Source: UBA8337 sp965658615 (lineage in GTDB: Bacteria > Pseudomonadota > Alphaproteobacteria > RS24). Taken from it: a stretch of DNA of 37,660 nt. The notes beneath the pieces were generated by a model. It ran no database searches. It was not told the origin of the DNA and worked only from the letters and a program-made list of their open reading frames with translations. Both the position numbers and the translations under genes were made by a program. The stretch spans positions 1 through 37,660 of the forward strand of contig CBFHSX010000013.1 of NCBI GenBank assembly GCA_965658615.1, in the 5' to 3' direction. Shown one piece after another: positions 6,969 to 14,342 of the stretch; within the stretch, counting starts at the first letter, position 1; each line of letters opens with the position of its first letter.

Positions 6969-7465
6969 CAAAATTCATCAATAAATCTCTTATTATCGGT
7001 CTGGTTTTGGGCGGGCTGGCGGCGCTGCCCATTGGGTTTGGGCTGGGCGTTTACTATCTACCGATATTGGTGGCCAGCGAGGGGGCCAGCGAGACGCAAG
7101 TCGCGGCGGCCAAATCCGAGGCCACGATTTCGGCAAGCTTCCGCCGCGATTTGAAAGGCAGTGACGGTTTTCATTGGGGTGAGGGGACGTTGCATTTAAC
7201 CCGCGAGGGCGGGCAATATTTCTTCACGTTGGACGGGCAAGTGTCGCCCGGGCCGGATTACAAGCTCTATCTGACGCCCGAATATGTCGAGGATGAAGCG
7301 AGCTTTCTGGCCCTTAAAGACCGCTCGGAGCGGGTCGCTGATATTACCGGCTTTGAAAATTTCCGCCTCGACGTGCCGATGAGCATTGACCCGACGCAAT
7401 ATCCCGCCGTGATTATTTGGTGCGAGCGTTTCGGCGAGTTCATCACAGCCGGGCGGTTGCAGTAA
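6965..7465 (+). CDS. DM13-domain membrane-anchored protein
   Basis: 166 residues: an N-terminal transmembrane anchor (about 8-34), a short linker, and a DM13 domain (about 58-165). The domain shows FHWGEGTLHLTREGGQYFFTL, DYKLYLTPEYV, GFENFRLDVP and YPAVIIWCERFGEFITAGRL, with the conserved cysteine in IIWC. DM13 domains are proposed to act in redox or electron transfer at the cell surface; that role is not proven. The domain should face the periplasm. I chose ATG 6965, which overlaps the phosphatase TGA by four bases, rather than an upstream in-frame codon inside that gene. Confidence 0.8.
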   Translation: MTKFINKSLIIGLVLGGLAALPIGFGLGVYYLPILVASEGASETQVAAAKSEATISASFRRDLKGSDGFHWGEGTLHLTREGGQYFFTLDGQVSPGPDYKLYLTPEYVEDEASFLALKDRSERVADITGFENFRLDVPMSIDPTQYPAVIIWCERFGEFITAGRLQ

Positions 7466-7798
7466 ATGAGCCTTGTTTATGCGTATCTGATCGGCGCCAT
7501 CCTGCTGGAAGTTTGCGGCACGATGTTGCTACCCTTTACCGAAAACTTCACCAAGCCGCTGCCCTCGGTCGGGCTGGTGGTGTTTTACACATTGTCGTTT
7601 TATTTGATGACTTTCACTCTCGGTAAATTGCCGCTGGCCGTGGTTTACGCCACTTGGAGCGGCATGGGGATTTTCTGCATTTCCGTCTTATCCTTCTACC
7701 TGCTCGGGCAAAGCCTCAGCTGGCAGGTCATTCTCGGTATGGGGTTGATTGTCGCCGGTGTCACTTTGGTCAATATTTACGCCAAAATGCCGGCTTAA
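7466..7798 (+). CDS. SMR-family multidrug efflux transporter (EmrE-like)
   Basis: 110 residues with four transmembrane helices, the standard small multidrug resistance size. Glu15 in GAILLEVCGT matches the essential proton/drug-binding Glu14 of EmrE. PLAVVYATWSGMGI matches the signature including Trp63, and GMGLIVAGVTLVN is helix 4. It is predicted to export cationic compounds in exchange for protons as an antiparallel dimer. It starts immediately after the DM13 stop (TAA then ATG), so it ends a four-gene coupled set. A role as a guanidinium exporter is possible, since SMR subtypes are hard to separate by eye. Confidence 0.88.
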   Translation: MSLVYAYLIGAILLEVCGTMLLPFTENFTKPLPSVGLVVFYTLSFYLMTFTLGKLPLAVVYATWSGMGIFCISVLSFYLLGQSLSWQVILGMGLIVAGVTLVNIYAKMPA

Positions 7799-7857
7799 TT
7801 CAGCTTCTTGCAATCCAATAGCGTGTCCCGGGCGTAAAACACCCAGAAGGAACCGCT

Positions 7858-8820
7858 ATGACAACTCGCCTGAGTATAAGTCCAGTGCGTCGCCTGCTTG
7901 CCTGCATAATTGGTCAAACGAGCAAAACGCAAATCTGCCCGGATATGCCGCTTTTGAGCGGCCGGATGGCGCTCGTCACCGGTGCGACATCGGGGATTGG
8001 CAAGGAGACCGCGCGCGGTCTTTTGCTGCGTGGGGCCGATGTGGTGATGCTGTGCCGCAATGGCGATAAGGCCGAAGTGGTGAAGCAGGAATTTATCGCC
8101 CATGGCTTAGATGCGCGCCTGATGCATATCATCCGGTGCGATTTGGCCGACATGGCAAGCGTGGAGGCGGCGATTGCGAACCTTCGCGCGCAGCTCAACG
8201 GCCGTCATATCGATATTCTCATCGAAAATGCCGGTATTATGGCGGCGCATTATGCCGAGGCGGATAAGGGTGTAGAGATACATTTTGCTACCAATGTGCT
8301 GGGTCATTTTGCCCTGCGGCAGGGGTTGATGACCGGCATGCTGTCGCCGCATGCGCGCATTATCATTTTGACCGGCGATAATTACATCAGGGCACAAGCC
8401 TGCACGCCGCAGTTTAAATGGCGCGGCCGACAAGGCGCGCTCAAGGCCTATAACCGCTCGAAATTGGGTAATTTTTGGATGGCCCGCGAATTGCAGCGGC
8501 GTCACCCCGAATTTAATGTCTATGCGGTGCATCCGGGGCTGGTGGCGACGGCGCTGGATAAATCGGGCGGTTTTTTATCGCGTCAGTTGCGGCGCAATTT
8601 ATTCATCGATGCGACGCTGGGCGCGCAAACCAGCCTGCTTTGCGCAACGCAAGAAGACCTCAGCCATGGCAGCTATTATCACAATGTGCTTGGCGAGGCC
8701 GAACTCGGCAATGCCGATCCGGCGACCAATGATATTGCCGCCGCTCGTCTGTGGGAATCTTGCCTGCACCTTACCGAAAAACACGGCACGATAGATAATC
8801 GCATTAGCTTTGCTTCTTGA
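7858..8820 (+). CDS. short-chain dehydrogenase/reductase (retinol-dehydrogenase-like)
   Basis: 320-residue NAD(P)-dependent oxidoreductase. The Rossmann motif TGATSGIG is near residues 41-48, followed by NAG (ENAGIM) and the catalytic Tyr198-X3-Lys202 (YNRSK). The long C-terminal half and VHPGLVAT resemble the retinol-dehydrogenase/WW-oxidoreductase-like branch. ATG 7858 has a good ribosome-binding site (AGAAGGAA), giving a 38-residue basic N-terminal extension. ATG 7945 (MPLLSGR) would start at the domain edge but has a poor site. Substrate unknown. It has a 59-bp gap from the SMR gene and probably belongs to the same transcription unit. Confidence 0.85.
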   Translation: MTTRLSISPVRRLLACIIGQTSKTQICPDMPLLSGRMALVTGATSGIGKETARGLLLRGADVVMLCRNGDKAEVVKQEFIAHGLDARLMHIIRCDLADMASVEAAIANLRAQLNGRHIDILIENAGIMAAHYAEADKGVEIHFATNVLGHFALRQGLMTGMLSPHARIIILTGDNYIRAQACTPQFKWRGRQGALKAYNRSKLGNFWMARELQRRHPEFNVYAVHPGLVATALDKSGGFLSRQLRRNLFIDATLGAQTSLLCATQEDLSHGSYYHNVLGEAELGNADPATNDIAAARLWESCLHLTEKHGTIDNRISFAS

Positions 8821-8831
8821 GCCTTCTGCAA

Positions 8832-8860
8832 TTGCACTCCGGCCCGATTTCGGCTAGTTT
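8832..8860 (+). promoter_or_regulatory. possible panB promoter
   Basis: TTGCAC (8832-8837), a 17-bp spacer and TAGTTT (8855-8860), lying 32 bp before the panB start. The match to TTGACA/TATAAT is only partial; the spacing and position are the support. Confidence 0.3.
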
Positions 8861-8892
8861 TCCGCCAGATTCAGCAAAAAGGCAGGGCCAAC

Positions 8893-9714
8893 ATGTCTGT
8901 TCAAAAGCGCAATGCGCGCCTCACCGTTCCGCAGCTAATGGCGCGCAAGGGCCATGAGCCGATCGTCTGCCTGACCTCCTATCACGCGCATACCGCCTCG
9001 CTGATTGACCCGCATGTCGATTTGCTGCTGGTTGGTGACAGCCTTGGCATGGTCATGTATGGCATGGAAAATACGCTGGGCGTGACGCTGGATATGATGA
9101 TCGCGCATGGTGCCGCCGTTGTGCGCGGCTCTGAAAACGCGCTGGTGGTGGTCGATTTGCCTTTCGGCACATATGAAGAAAGCCGCGCGCAAGCCTTTCA
9201 CAATGCGGCGCGTGCCATGAAAGAAACCGGTTGTCAGGCGGTGAAGCTGGAAGGCGGCGAACGCATGGCCGATACGGTGCATCATTTGACCGAGCGCGGT
9301 ATTCCGGTGATGGGGCATATTGGCTTGACGCCGCAAAGCGTCAATGTGATGGGCGGGTTTAAAACGCAAGGCCGTACCAAAGACCAATGGCCGCAATTGG
9401 AAGCCGATGCGCGGGCGCTGGCTGAAGCCGGCGCATTCGCTATTGTGCTGGAGGGCATAGCCGCCGAATTGGCCGATAAAATCTCCGCGCAGATCAATGT
9501 GCCGACCATTGGCATTGGCGCCTCGGCCGGCTGTGACGGGCAAATATTGGTGACCGAAGACATGCTGGGCCTGTCGCCAAGCGTGCCGAAATTTGTGAAA
9601 GAATTCGCCACTTTAGGGCAACAAATTGCCAATGCGGCGGAAGCCTATGCTAATGATGTGCGGGCGCGGAAATTTCCCGAAGCGCAGCACACATATGGTA
9701 TGAAAGAAGACTGA
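8893..9714 (+). CDS. panB: 3-methyl-2-oxobutanoate hydroxymethyltransferase
   Basis: Ketopantoate hydroxymethyltransferase of pantothenate/CoA synthesis: it transfers a hydroxymethyl group from 5,10-methylene-tetrahydrofolate to 2-oxoisovalerate. It has 273 residues, the usual length. Signatures are CLTSYHAHTASLID, LLVGDSLGMVMYGM (metal-binding Asp), VVVDLPFGTY, AVKLEGGE, IPVMGHIGLTPQSV, FAIVLEGI (catalytic Glu) and PTIGIGASAGCDGQILV. ATG 8893 follows a short purine-rich stretch. panC is not adjacent. The next genes (YfgM-like, bamB, der) commonly follow panB in alphaproteobacteria. Confidence 0.96.
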   Translation: MSVQKRNARLTVPQLMARKGHEPIVCLTSYHAHTASLIDPHVDLLLVGDSLGMVMYGMENTLGVTLDMMIAHGAAVVRGSENALVVVDLPFGTYEESRAQAFHNAARAMKETGCQAVKLEGGERMADTVHHLTERGIPVMGHIGLTPQSVNVMGGFKTQGRTKDQWPQLEADARALAEAGAFAIVLEGIAAELADKISAQINVPTIGIGASAGCDGQILVTEDMLGLSPSVPKFVKEFATLGQQIANAAEAYANDVRARKFPEAQHTYGMKED

Positions 9715-9746
9715 GAGCGCATCAGCGCTGCATCCGGAGAATTTGA

Positions 9747-10439
9747 GTGACTGATATTTTTGAAGAAGTAACTGCCGACCTGCGCCGCGACCGCATGAGT
9801 GAGGCATGGGACAAATATGGCCGCTATATTATCGGCATTGCTGTCGCCATTATTGTGCTGACATCGGCCGGTATCTTTTATTCGAGCTATCAAAAGGCGC
9901 AAAACGAGGCGGCCTCGCTGCGCTATGATGCGATGCAGGCCGAGCTGGTTGATATGGATGCGAACAGCCGCTTGGCCCGTCTGGCTGAATTTGGGGCGGC
10001 AGAGGATAACGGCTATGGCATTCTGGCGCGCTTTGCCGTGGCGCATGGCGCGGTTGAAAACGGCGATAGCGAGGCTGCGCTGGCGGCTTTCACGGCGCTG
10101 GCCGATAATGGCAGTGTGCCGGACAGTCTGCGCGATTATGCCAATCTGCAAGCCGCTATTGTGCTGCTCGACAATCAGGGCGCGCTGAGCGATATTCGCG
10201 CCCGCCTCGCAGATTTACTGGATGATGATAATGGTTTTCTGCCGGTGGCGCGTGAGACCATGGCGCTGGCGCATATGCGCGATGACGAGCCGCTGGAAGC
10301 GCGGCAATTGTTTCAAGCGCAAATCAACGATCCCAATGCCTCATCTTTGGCGCAGCAGCGCGCAACCATTATGCTCGATAAGCTAAGCGGGTCATTGGCA
10401 CCGCCGCCGCAAGCAGCGCGCGAGACTGAGGCCGAATAA
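9747..10439 (+). CDS. YfgM-like inner-membrane TPR protein
   Basis: 230 residues: a cytoplasmic N terminus (about 1-25, acidic then basic), one transmembrane helix (about 28-48, YIIGIAVAIIVLTSAGIFY), and a periplasmic helical domain with degenerate TPRs (about 50-215). The family resembles Escherichia coli YfgM (TPR_21/DUF2133), an ancillary SecYEG/PpiD periplasmic chaperone. The neighbouring bamB and der match the yfgM-bamB-der order of Escherichia coli, which supports the call. It starts with GTG 9747, preceded by GGAGA. The TAA overlaps the bamB ATG by one base. Confidence 0.82.
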   Translation: MTDIFEEVTADLRRDRMSEAWDKYGRYIIGIAVAIIVLTSAGIFYSSYQKAQNEAASLRYDAMQAELVDMDANSRLARLAEFGAAEDNGYGILARFAVAHGAVENGDSEAALAAFTALADNGSVPDSLRDYANLQAAIVLLDNQGALSDIRARLADLLDDDNGFLPVARETMALAHMRDDEPLEARQLFQAQINDPNASSLAQQRATIMLDKLSGSLAPPPQAARETEAE

Positions 10440-11821
10440 TGGCGCAAAAGTCAAAACCCGCCCACCATCTAATCGTGCCGATGCTTGCCGCATTGCTGGT
10501 TTCGGCCTGCGGTGGCGGCACGAGCAATAAGGATAAATTTGAAGGCGACCGTATTTCGGTGCTGAGCTACGAGACGGCCCTGCGTGCCGATCCTCGCCTG
10601 AAGGATAAAGCTGTTTCGCCTATCCCGGCATTTCGTAATTCCAGCTGGCCGAACCCGGGCGGCTTTTCCAGCCACGCCGCCTATCATCTTGAATTGGATG
10701 GGTTGAACCAAGCGTTTCGCATTGACGCGGTGGCCGGCAATAGCGGGCTGACACGCATCAAATCCGTACCGGTTGTCGCTGACGGCAAAGTTTTTGCCAT
10801 GGGGGCGGGCCTCGATGTGGCGGCCTTTGACGCGCAAACCGGCGCGCGGCTGTGGTCGCAATCCGTGATGGCAAATTATACCGAACCCAATCGCAGCCTG
10901 ACGCGGTTTCTGGGTCGGGCGGAAAAACCCGCCGCATTGCGCGACGGCTTTGGCGGCGGCATTGCCTATGATGGCGGGCGGCTTTATGTGACCACCGGCT
11001 TTGGCGAATTATTTGCGCTCAACGCCGATGATGGCGCGATTATTTGGCGGGTGCAAAGTGCCGTAGCGTTTTCCAACGCGCCGACAATTCGCGGCGGGCG
11101 CATTTATGTCGCCTCGCAAGACAGCCGCTTGCAGGCTTTCAGCGCCGATGACGGCGTCTTATTGTGGGATCATTCGGCGATTAATGAAGGCGCGACAATT
11201 ATGGGCGCGACCAGTGCGGCGGTGGTCGAGCAAGCCGTGGTCGCCGGTTTCAATTCCGGCGAGGTCGTGGCGCTGAGCCCGGTCAATGGCCAATCGGCTT
11301 GGTCGGAAAGCCTGACCAGTCGCGGCACACAAGTGACACCGCTCTCGCAGCTCAACGCTATAGTCGGGCGTCCGGTGATCGACCGCGACCGCATTTATGT
11401 GACCAGCCATGGCGGTCGCACGGCGGCGATTGACCTGCGCAGTGGCGAGCGCATTTGGACGACAGATGTCGGCTCCATTGAGACGCCTTGGACGATGGGC
11501 GAATATGTGCTGGTTATCTCGCTGGAAGGTGAGTTGATGGCGCTATCGCGCGAGCAGGGCCGTATTCGCTGGATTACGCAATTGCCGGCTTTTGAAAACC
11601 CGAATAAGCGCGAGGGGCGGATCAATTATGCCGGGCCGGTGCTGGCCGGCGGCAAAATTATTCTGGCTGCTTCAAACGGCAATTTGGTGACGATTGACCC
11701 TGTGACCGGCGAACGCGGCGAGACGCTGGCGCTTGGCGAGGCGATTAATGTGGCACCGGTTGTGGCCAATGGCACGCTGTATATTTTGAGTGATGACGGC
11801 ACGCTCATCGCATTCAGATAG
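10439..11821 (+). CDS. bamB: outer membrane assembly lipoprotein BamB
   Basis: Lipoprotein of the BAM complex that helps insert beta-barrel proteins in the outer membrane. 460 residues: a lipoprotein signal peptide with lipobox VSAC and lipidated Cys24, a low-complexity linker, then an eight-bladed PQQ-type propeller. Visible blades include VFAMGAGLDVAAFDAQTGARLWSQ, LYVTTGFGELFALNADDGAIIW and IYVASQDSRLQAFSADDGVLLW. It is somewhat longer than the Escherichia coli protein (about 390) because of the linker and blade insertions, as usual in alphaproteobacteria. Lying between the YfgM-like gene and der, it has its classical neighbours. Confidence 0.92.
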   Translation: MAQKSKPAHHLIVPMLAALLVSACGGGTSNKDKFEGDRISVLSYETALRADPRLKDKAVSPIPAFRNSSWPNPGGFSSHAAYHLELDGLNQAFRIDAVAGNSGLTRIKSVPVVADGKVFAMGAGLDVAAFDAQTGARLWSQSVMANYTEPNRSLTRFLGRAEKPAALRDGFGGGIAYDGGRLYVTTGFGELFALNADDGAIIWRVQSAVAFSNAPTIRGGRIYVASQDSRLQAFSADDGVLLWDHSAINEGATIMGATSAAVVEQAVVAGFNSGEVVALSPVNGQSAWSESLTSRGTQVTPLSQLNAIVGRPVIDRDRIYVTSHGGRTAAIDLRSGERIWTTDVGSIETPWTMGEYVLVISLEGELMALSREQGRIRWITQLPAFENPNKREGRINYAGPVLAGGKIILAASNGNLVTIDPVTGERGETLALGEAINVAPVVANGTLYILSDDGTLIAFR

Positions 11822-11829
11822 GGTTCGCT

Positions 11830-13257
11830 ATGGCCGTTCCGTTTGTTCTTGCCATTGTCGGGCGCCCCAATGTCGGCAAATCAACCCTGTTTAACCGCTT
11901 GGTCGGGCGACGTTTGGCGCTGGTGGATGACCAGCCTGGTGTCACCCGCGACCGCCGCTTTGGCGATGCCAAGCTTGGCGATTTGCGGTTTCAAATCGTC
12001 GATACGGCCGGTTTTGAAGACGGCAAAAGCGGTTCGCTGGAGGCGCGTATGCGCGCCCAAACCGAGGCGGCGATTGAAGAAGCCGATATGGTGCTGATGC
12101 TGACCGATGCGCGGGTCGGCATTCTGCCCGAGGATGAATTATTCGCCCGCCTGCTGCGCAAGGCCAATGTGCCGGTCATGCTGGCCGCCAATAAAAGCGA
12201 AAGCCGCGCCGCTGAGACCGGTCTGAATGAAGCCTATCGATTGGGTTTGGGCGACCCGATTGCGCTGTCAGCCGAGCATGGCCACGGCACTGATGAGCTG
12301 TACACGCAAATCCGCGATGCCGTGGCGAGCATGAAAGCGGCTGAGGATGCTGCTTATTATGCCATTGAAGAGGATGAGGATGACGCGGATTTCGACCCGG
12401 ACCTGCCGTTCGAGGATGATCCGGACAAGCCTTTGCGCGTCGCCATTTTGGGTCGTCCCAATGCCGGTAAATCGACCCTTATCAATTATCTGCTGGGCCA
12501 AGAGCGCCTGCTGACCGGCCCCGAGGCGGGCATTACGCGTGACAGTATTTCGGTCAATTGGACGTGGGAAAGCGCTGATGCGCCGGGTGGCGCGCGGCCC
12601 ATTACGCTTTGGGATACGGCCGGTGTGCGTAAAAAAGCCCGGGTGACGGAGAAGCTTGAAAAGCTGTCTGTCGCCGATGGTCTGCGCGCCGTGAAATTTG
12701 CCGAGATTGTTGTGCTGCTCATCGATGCGACCAGCCCGTTTGATAAGCAGGATATCCAGCTTGCCGATTTGGTCGAGCGCGAGGGGCGCGGTCTGGTGGT
12801 CGCCATCAATAAATGGGATTTGAAACTCGACCGCAAGGAAGTGCGCCAGACCGTGAATGATGCGCTGCTGCGCGCCATGCCGCGCCTGCGCGGTGTGCCG
12901 GTCATTATGTTGTCGGCGCAAACGGGCAAGGGCGTCGACCGGCTGATGCCCGCCGTGCAAAAGCAATATGAGATTTGGAATGCACGTATCGGCACAGCCA
13001 AGCTCAATCGCTGGCTGGGCGAAGTGATCGACCGCCACCCGCCGCCCGCTGATAAGGGACGGCCGGTGCGTCTGCGCTATATCACGCAAGCCAAATCGCG
13101 GCCGCCGACTTTTGTCACTTTCTCCAGTCGCGGCCACGCCGTGCCGGAAAGCTATAATCGCTATCTTGCCAACAGCCTACGCGAAACCTTCCGCCTCGAC
13201 GGTGTGCCCTTGCGTATTTTTGTCCGTAAAGGCAAAAACCCGTATGAGGACCGCTAG
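11830..13257 (+). CDS. der: ribosome biogenesis GTPase Der (EngA)
   Basis: Essential GTPase with two tandem G domains and a C-terminal KH-like domain, acting in 50S subunit maturation. 475 residues. G domain 1: GRPNVGKST near residue 10, DTAGFE, and a G4 motif read as NKSE. An acidic linker follows (about 176-196, EEDEDDADFDPD). G domain 2: GRPNAGKST near 205, DTAGVRKKA and NKWD. The KH domain starts around 365 and ends RKGKNPYEDR. The first G4 NKSE instead of NKxD is, as far as I recall, normal in alphaproteobacterial Der. It starts eight bases after bamB. Confidence 0.96.
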   Translation: MAVPFVLAIVGRPNVGKSTLFNRLVGRRLALVDDQPGVTRDRRFGDAKLGDLRFQIVDTAGFEDGKSGSLEARMRAQTEAAIEEADMVLMLTDARVGILPEDELFARLLRKANVPVMLAANKSESRAAETGLNEAYRLGLGDPIALSAEHGHGTDELYTQIRDAVASMKAAEDAAYYAIEEDEDDADFDPDLPFEDDPDKPLRVAILGRPNAGKSTLINYLLGQERLLTGPEAGITRDSISVNWTWESADAPGGARPITLWDTAGVRKKARVTEKLEKLSVADGLRAVKFAEIVVLLIDATSPFDKQDIQLADLVEREGRGLVVAINKWDLKLDRKEVRQTVNDALLRAMPRLRGVPVIMLSAQTGKGVDRLMPAVQKQYEIWNARIGTAKLNRWLGEVIDRHPPPADKGRPVRLRYITQAKSRPPTFVTFSSRGHAVPESYNRYLANSLRETFRLDGVPLRIFVRKGKNPYEDR

Positions 13258-13271
13258 AGGCTCAACGCACT

Positions 13272-13289
13272 ATTTTCACTCGTGAAAAT
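13272..13289. repeat. palindrome after der
   Basis: ATTTTCAC-TC-GTGAAAAT, an 18-bp perfect inverted repeat 14 bp after the der stop and about 80 bp before the first zinc-ribbon gene. As RNA it forms a 7-8 bp stem with a CUCG loop, but no T-tract follows, so it is a poor terminator. It could be a protein-binding operator. Confidence 0.5.
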
Positions 13290-13298
13290 TATCCGAAT

Positions 13299-13313
13299 TT
13301 AACATTCTTTTAG
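13299..13313 (+). promoter_or_regulatory. TTAA-N7-TTAG motif upstream of zinc-ribbon gene 1
   Basis: TTAACATTCTTTTAG lies 58 bp before ATG 13372. A near-identical motif (14278-14292) sits at almost the same distance upstream of the paralogous gene 2, and both are followed by GGG(G)CGG. It resembles the CtrA box (TTAA-N7-TTAA) with one mismatch. Conservation between paralogues suggests a real regulatory element; the regulator is inferred. Confidence 0.45.
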
Positions 13314-13371
13314 GGCGGCGCATGTTGTTCTAGTCTGCATGAAGACAAGAACAATAATCCGGAGCCGTTCC

Positions 13372-13599
13372 ATGGAAGTCGTCAGAAGCCGCCACCGTCC
13401 ACGCTGCGCCGATTGCGGCTCATCCGCCATTATTCTGCAAGGCGAGTGTGTCTGGCACCTGCCCAGCCAAGCCTGGCGCGCCGTGCAACCGAGGCTCGAA
13501 CAATCCCCAAGCGGCCTCATCACCGCCACAGACAAAAGCATCGCCTTCTTCTGCCAAGACTGCGAAACCAATGTAGCGATTAAGATGGGGAAGGGTTAG
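13372..13599 (+). CDS. small zinc-ribbon protein, copy 1
   Basis: 75 residues with CADCG near residue 12 and CQDC near 64, a CX2C...CX2C zinc-ribbon arrangement with a roughly 50-residue insert (SSAIILQGECVWHLPSQAW). ATG 13372 has the Shine-Dalgarno CCGGAG and aligns with the start of its paralogue at 14343; ATG 13339 is an in-frame upstream alternative. I do not recognise a named family. The two paralogues share RCADCGSS-IIL-G-xVW, FFCxxC and a C-terminal MGxx. The stop overlaps the end of the convergent brnA gene by four bases. Confidence 0.7.
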   Translation: MEVVRSRHRPRCADCGSSAIILQGECVWHLPSQAWRAVQPRLEQSPSGLITATDKSIAFFCQDCETNVAIKMGKG

Positions 13600-13862
13600 G
13601 CGCGCAGGCGCTTTTTGCCGGATGCGGTTTTTTTGGATGAGATGAAACGCCCTGTTGCCGCATCGCGTGGCATTTGGCGTGCCATTGCTCGGCGGCTTTG
13701 CTTTTGCGCTTGAGCTTTCGCATAAGCGGCGGCATCGGCGTCTGCTTCGGCTTCATATTCAGCAATATGGCGTTGGATGTCTTGTTCCGTTGTCGCGTCA
13801 ACCTTGTCCCAGTTGACGCGGCCTTTGGTTTGCTTCGTCAGTTTAAACCTGCGCGTTGGCAT
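13596..13862 (-). CDS. BrnA-like antitoxin with atypical C terminus
   Basis: 88 residues, directly after and overlapping the brnT-like toxin gene by 20 bp. The N-terminal half (KGRVNWDKVDATTEQDIQRH) matches the DWxxVDAxTDEDI segment of BrnA/COG3514 antitoxins. The C-terminal half lacks the usual ribbon-helix-helix segment. Instead it is an Ala/Gln-rich helix followed by a basic tail with RDAATGRFISSKK. It should neutralise the toxin and may repress the promoter, but DNA binding would have to use a different element. Antitoxin identity rests mainly on position and the N-terminal motif. Confidence 0.7.
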   Translation of the reverse strand: MPTRRFKLTKQTKGRVNWDKVDATTEQDIQRHIAEYEAEADADAAAYAKAQAQKQSRRAMARQMPRDAATGRFISSKKTASGKKRLRA

Positions 13863-14118
13863 AGCGCTTCCTTTCTTGTCGGCTGGCTCGCCATGAAGCG
13901 ATTATGCGTCGTTTGTCATCTCTTGGCGTATAAACGACGGTGAACAATCGCCCTTCAATCATCCCGGTTACGAGAAATCGACTTTCTCCATAATTCTGTC
14001 GGTTGTCTTCAATCTCTACATATGCCGGATCAGCAAAAACGGCTTTTACAAATTCAAAGTCGAAGCCACGTTCTTTGAGGCATTGACGATTCTTAGCCTC
14101 ATCATATTCAAAATCCAT
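13843..14118 (-). CDS. BrnT-family ribonuclease toxin (DUF497)
   Basis: 91 residues with the BrnT layout: DFEYDEAKNRQCLKERGFDFEFVKAVF at the N terminus, then SRFLVTGMIEGRLFTVVYTPRD and a C-terminal RRIIASWRASRQERKRY. BrnT toxins are RelE-fold ribonucleases that inhibit translation. The usual IISxR[RK]A segment reads IIASWRA, so the first conserved Arg is Trp and the second is kept; activity cannot be judged from this. ATG 14118 has a strong Shine-Dalgarno (TTGGAG). It is first in a two-gene operon with the antitoxin, as in known brnTA loci. Confidence 0.85.
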   Translation of the reverse strand: MDFEYDEAKNRQCLKERGFDFEFVKAVFADPAYVEIEDNRQNYGESRFLVTGMIEGRLFTVVYTPRDDKRRIIASWRASRQERKRYANAQV

Positions 14119-14137
14119 AGCAACTCCAAGCGGCGCA

Positions 14138-14158
14138 TGTTCGCAAAACGGGTGAACA
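14138..14158. repeat. TGTTC-N11-GAACA inverted repeat before brnT
   Basis: Five-base arms TGTTC (14138-14142) and GAACA (14154-14158), 20 bp upstream of the brnT start. A candidate autoregulatory operator; arms this short are weak evidence. Confidence 0.3.
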
Positions 14159-14205
14159 AACGACTCATCTCAAAGCTGCGGATTTGAGGTCACAGTGATA
14201 CGGGT

Positions 14206-14234
14206 AAAATAAGCGGTGCCGCTTTCGGCAACAA
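14206..14234 (-). promoter_or_regulatory. candidate brnTA promoter with embedded palindrome
   Basis: On the minus strand, TTGTTG (14234-14229), a 17-bp spacer and TATTTT (14211-14206). The spacer is nearly filled by the perfect palindrome AAGCGG-TG-CCGCTT (14211-14224), where a repressor would block the polymerase. brnTA loci are known to be autoregulated; this particular site is inferred. Confidence 0.4.
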
Positions 14235-14277
14235 TGACCCTATTTTTCTTTATCTATCTGCATTGAATTTACTGAAA

Positions 14278-14292
14278 TTAACGTCCTTTTAG
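14278..14292 (+). promoter_or_regulatory. TTAA-N7-TTAG motif upstream of zinc-ribbon gene 2
   Basis: TTAACGTCCTTTTAG, 50 bp before ATG 14343. It matches the element upstream of gene 1 at 13 of 15 positions and is likewise followed by GGG(G)CGG. Confidence 0.45.
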
Positions 14293-14342
14293 GGGCGGGC
14301 AGATCACCCTAGGGTTTCCTTAACAATAAAAAGAGGGAAGCC

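Noticed and set aside
13601..13618. GCGC-GCAG-GCGC followed by TTTTT as a terminator for zinc-ribbon gene 1
   Set aside because: The stem is only four base pairs and the bases lie inside the brnA coding region.
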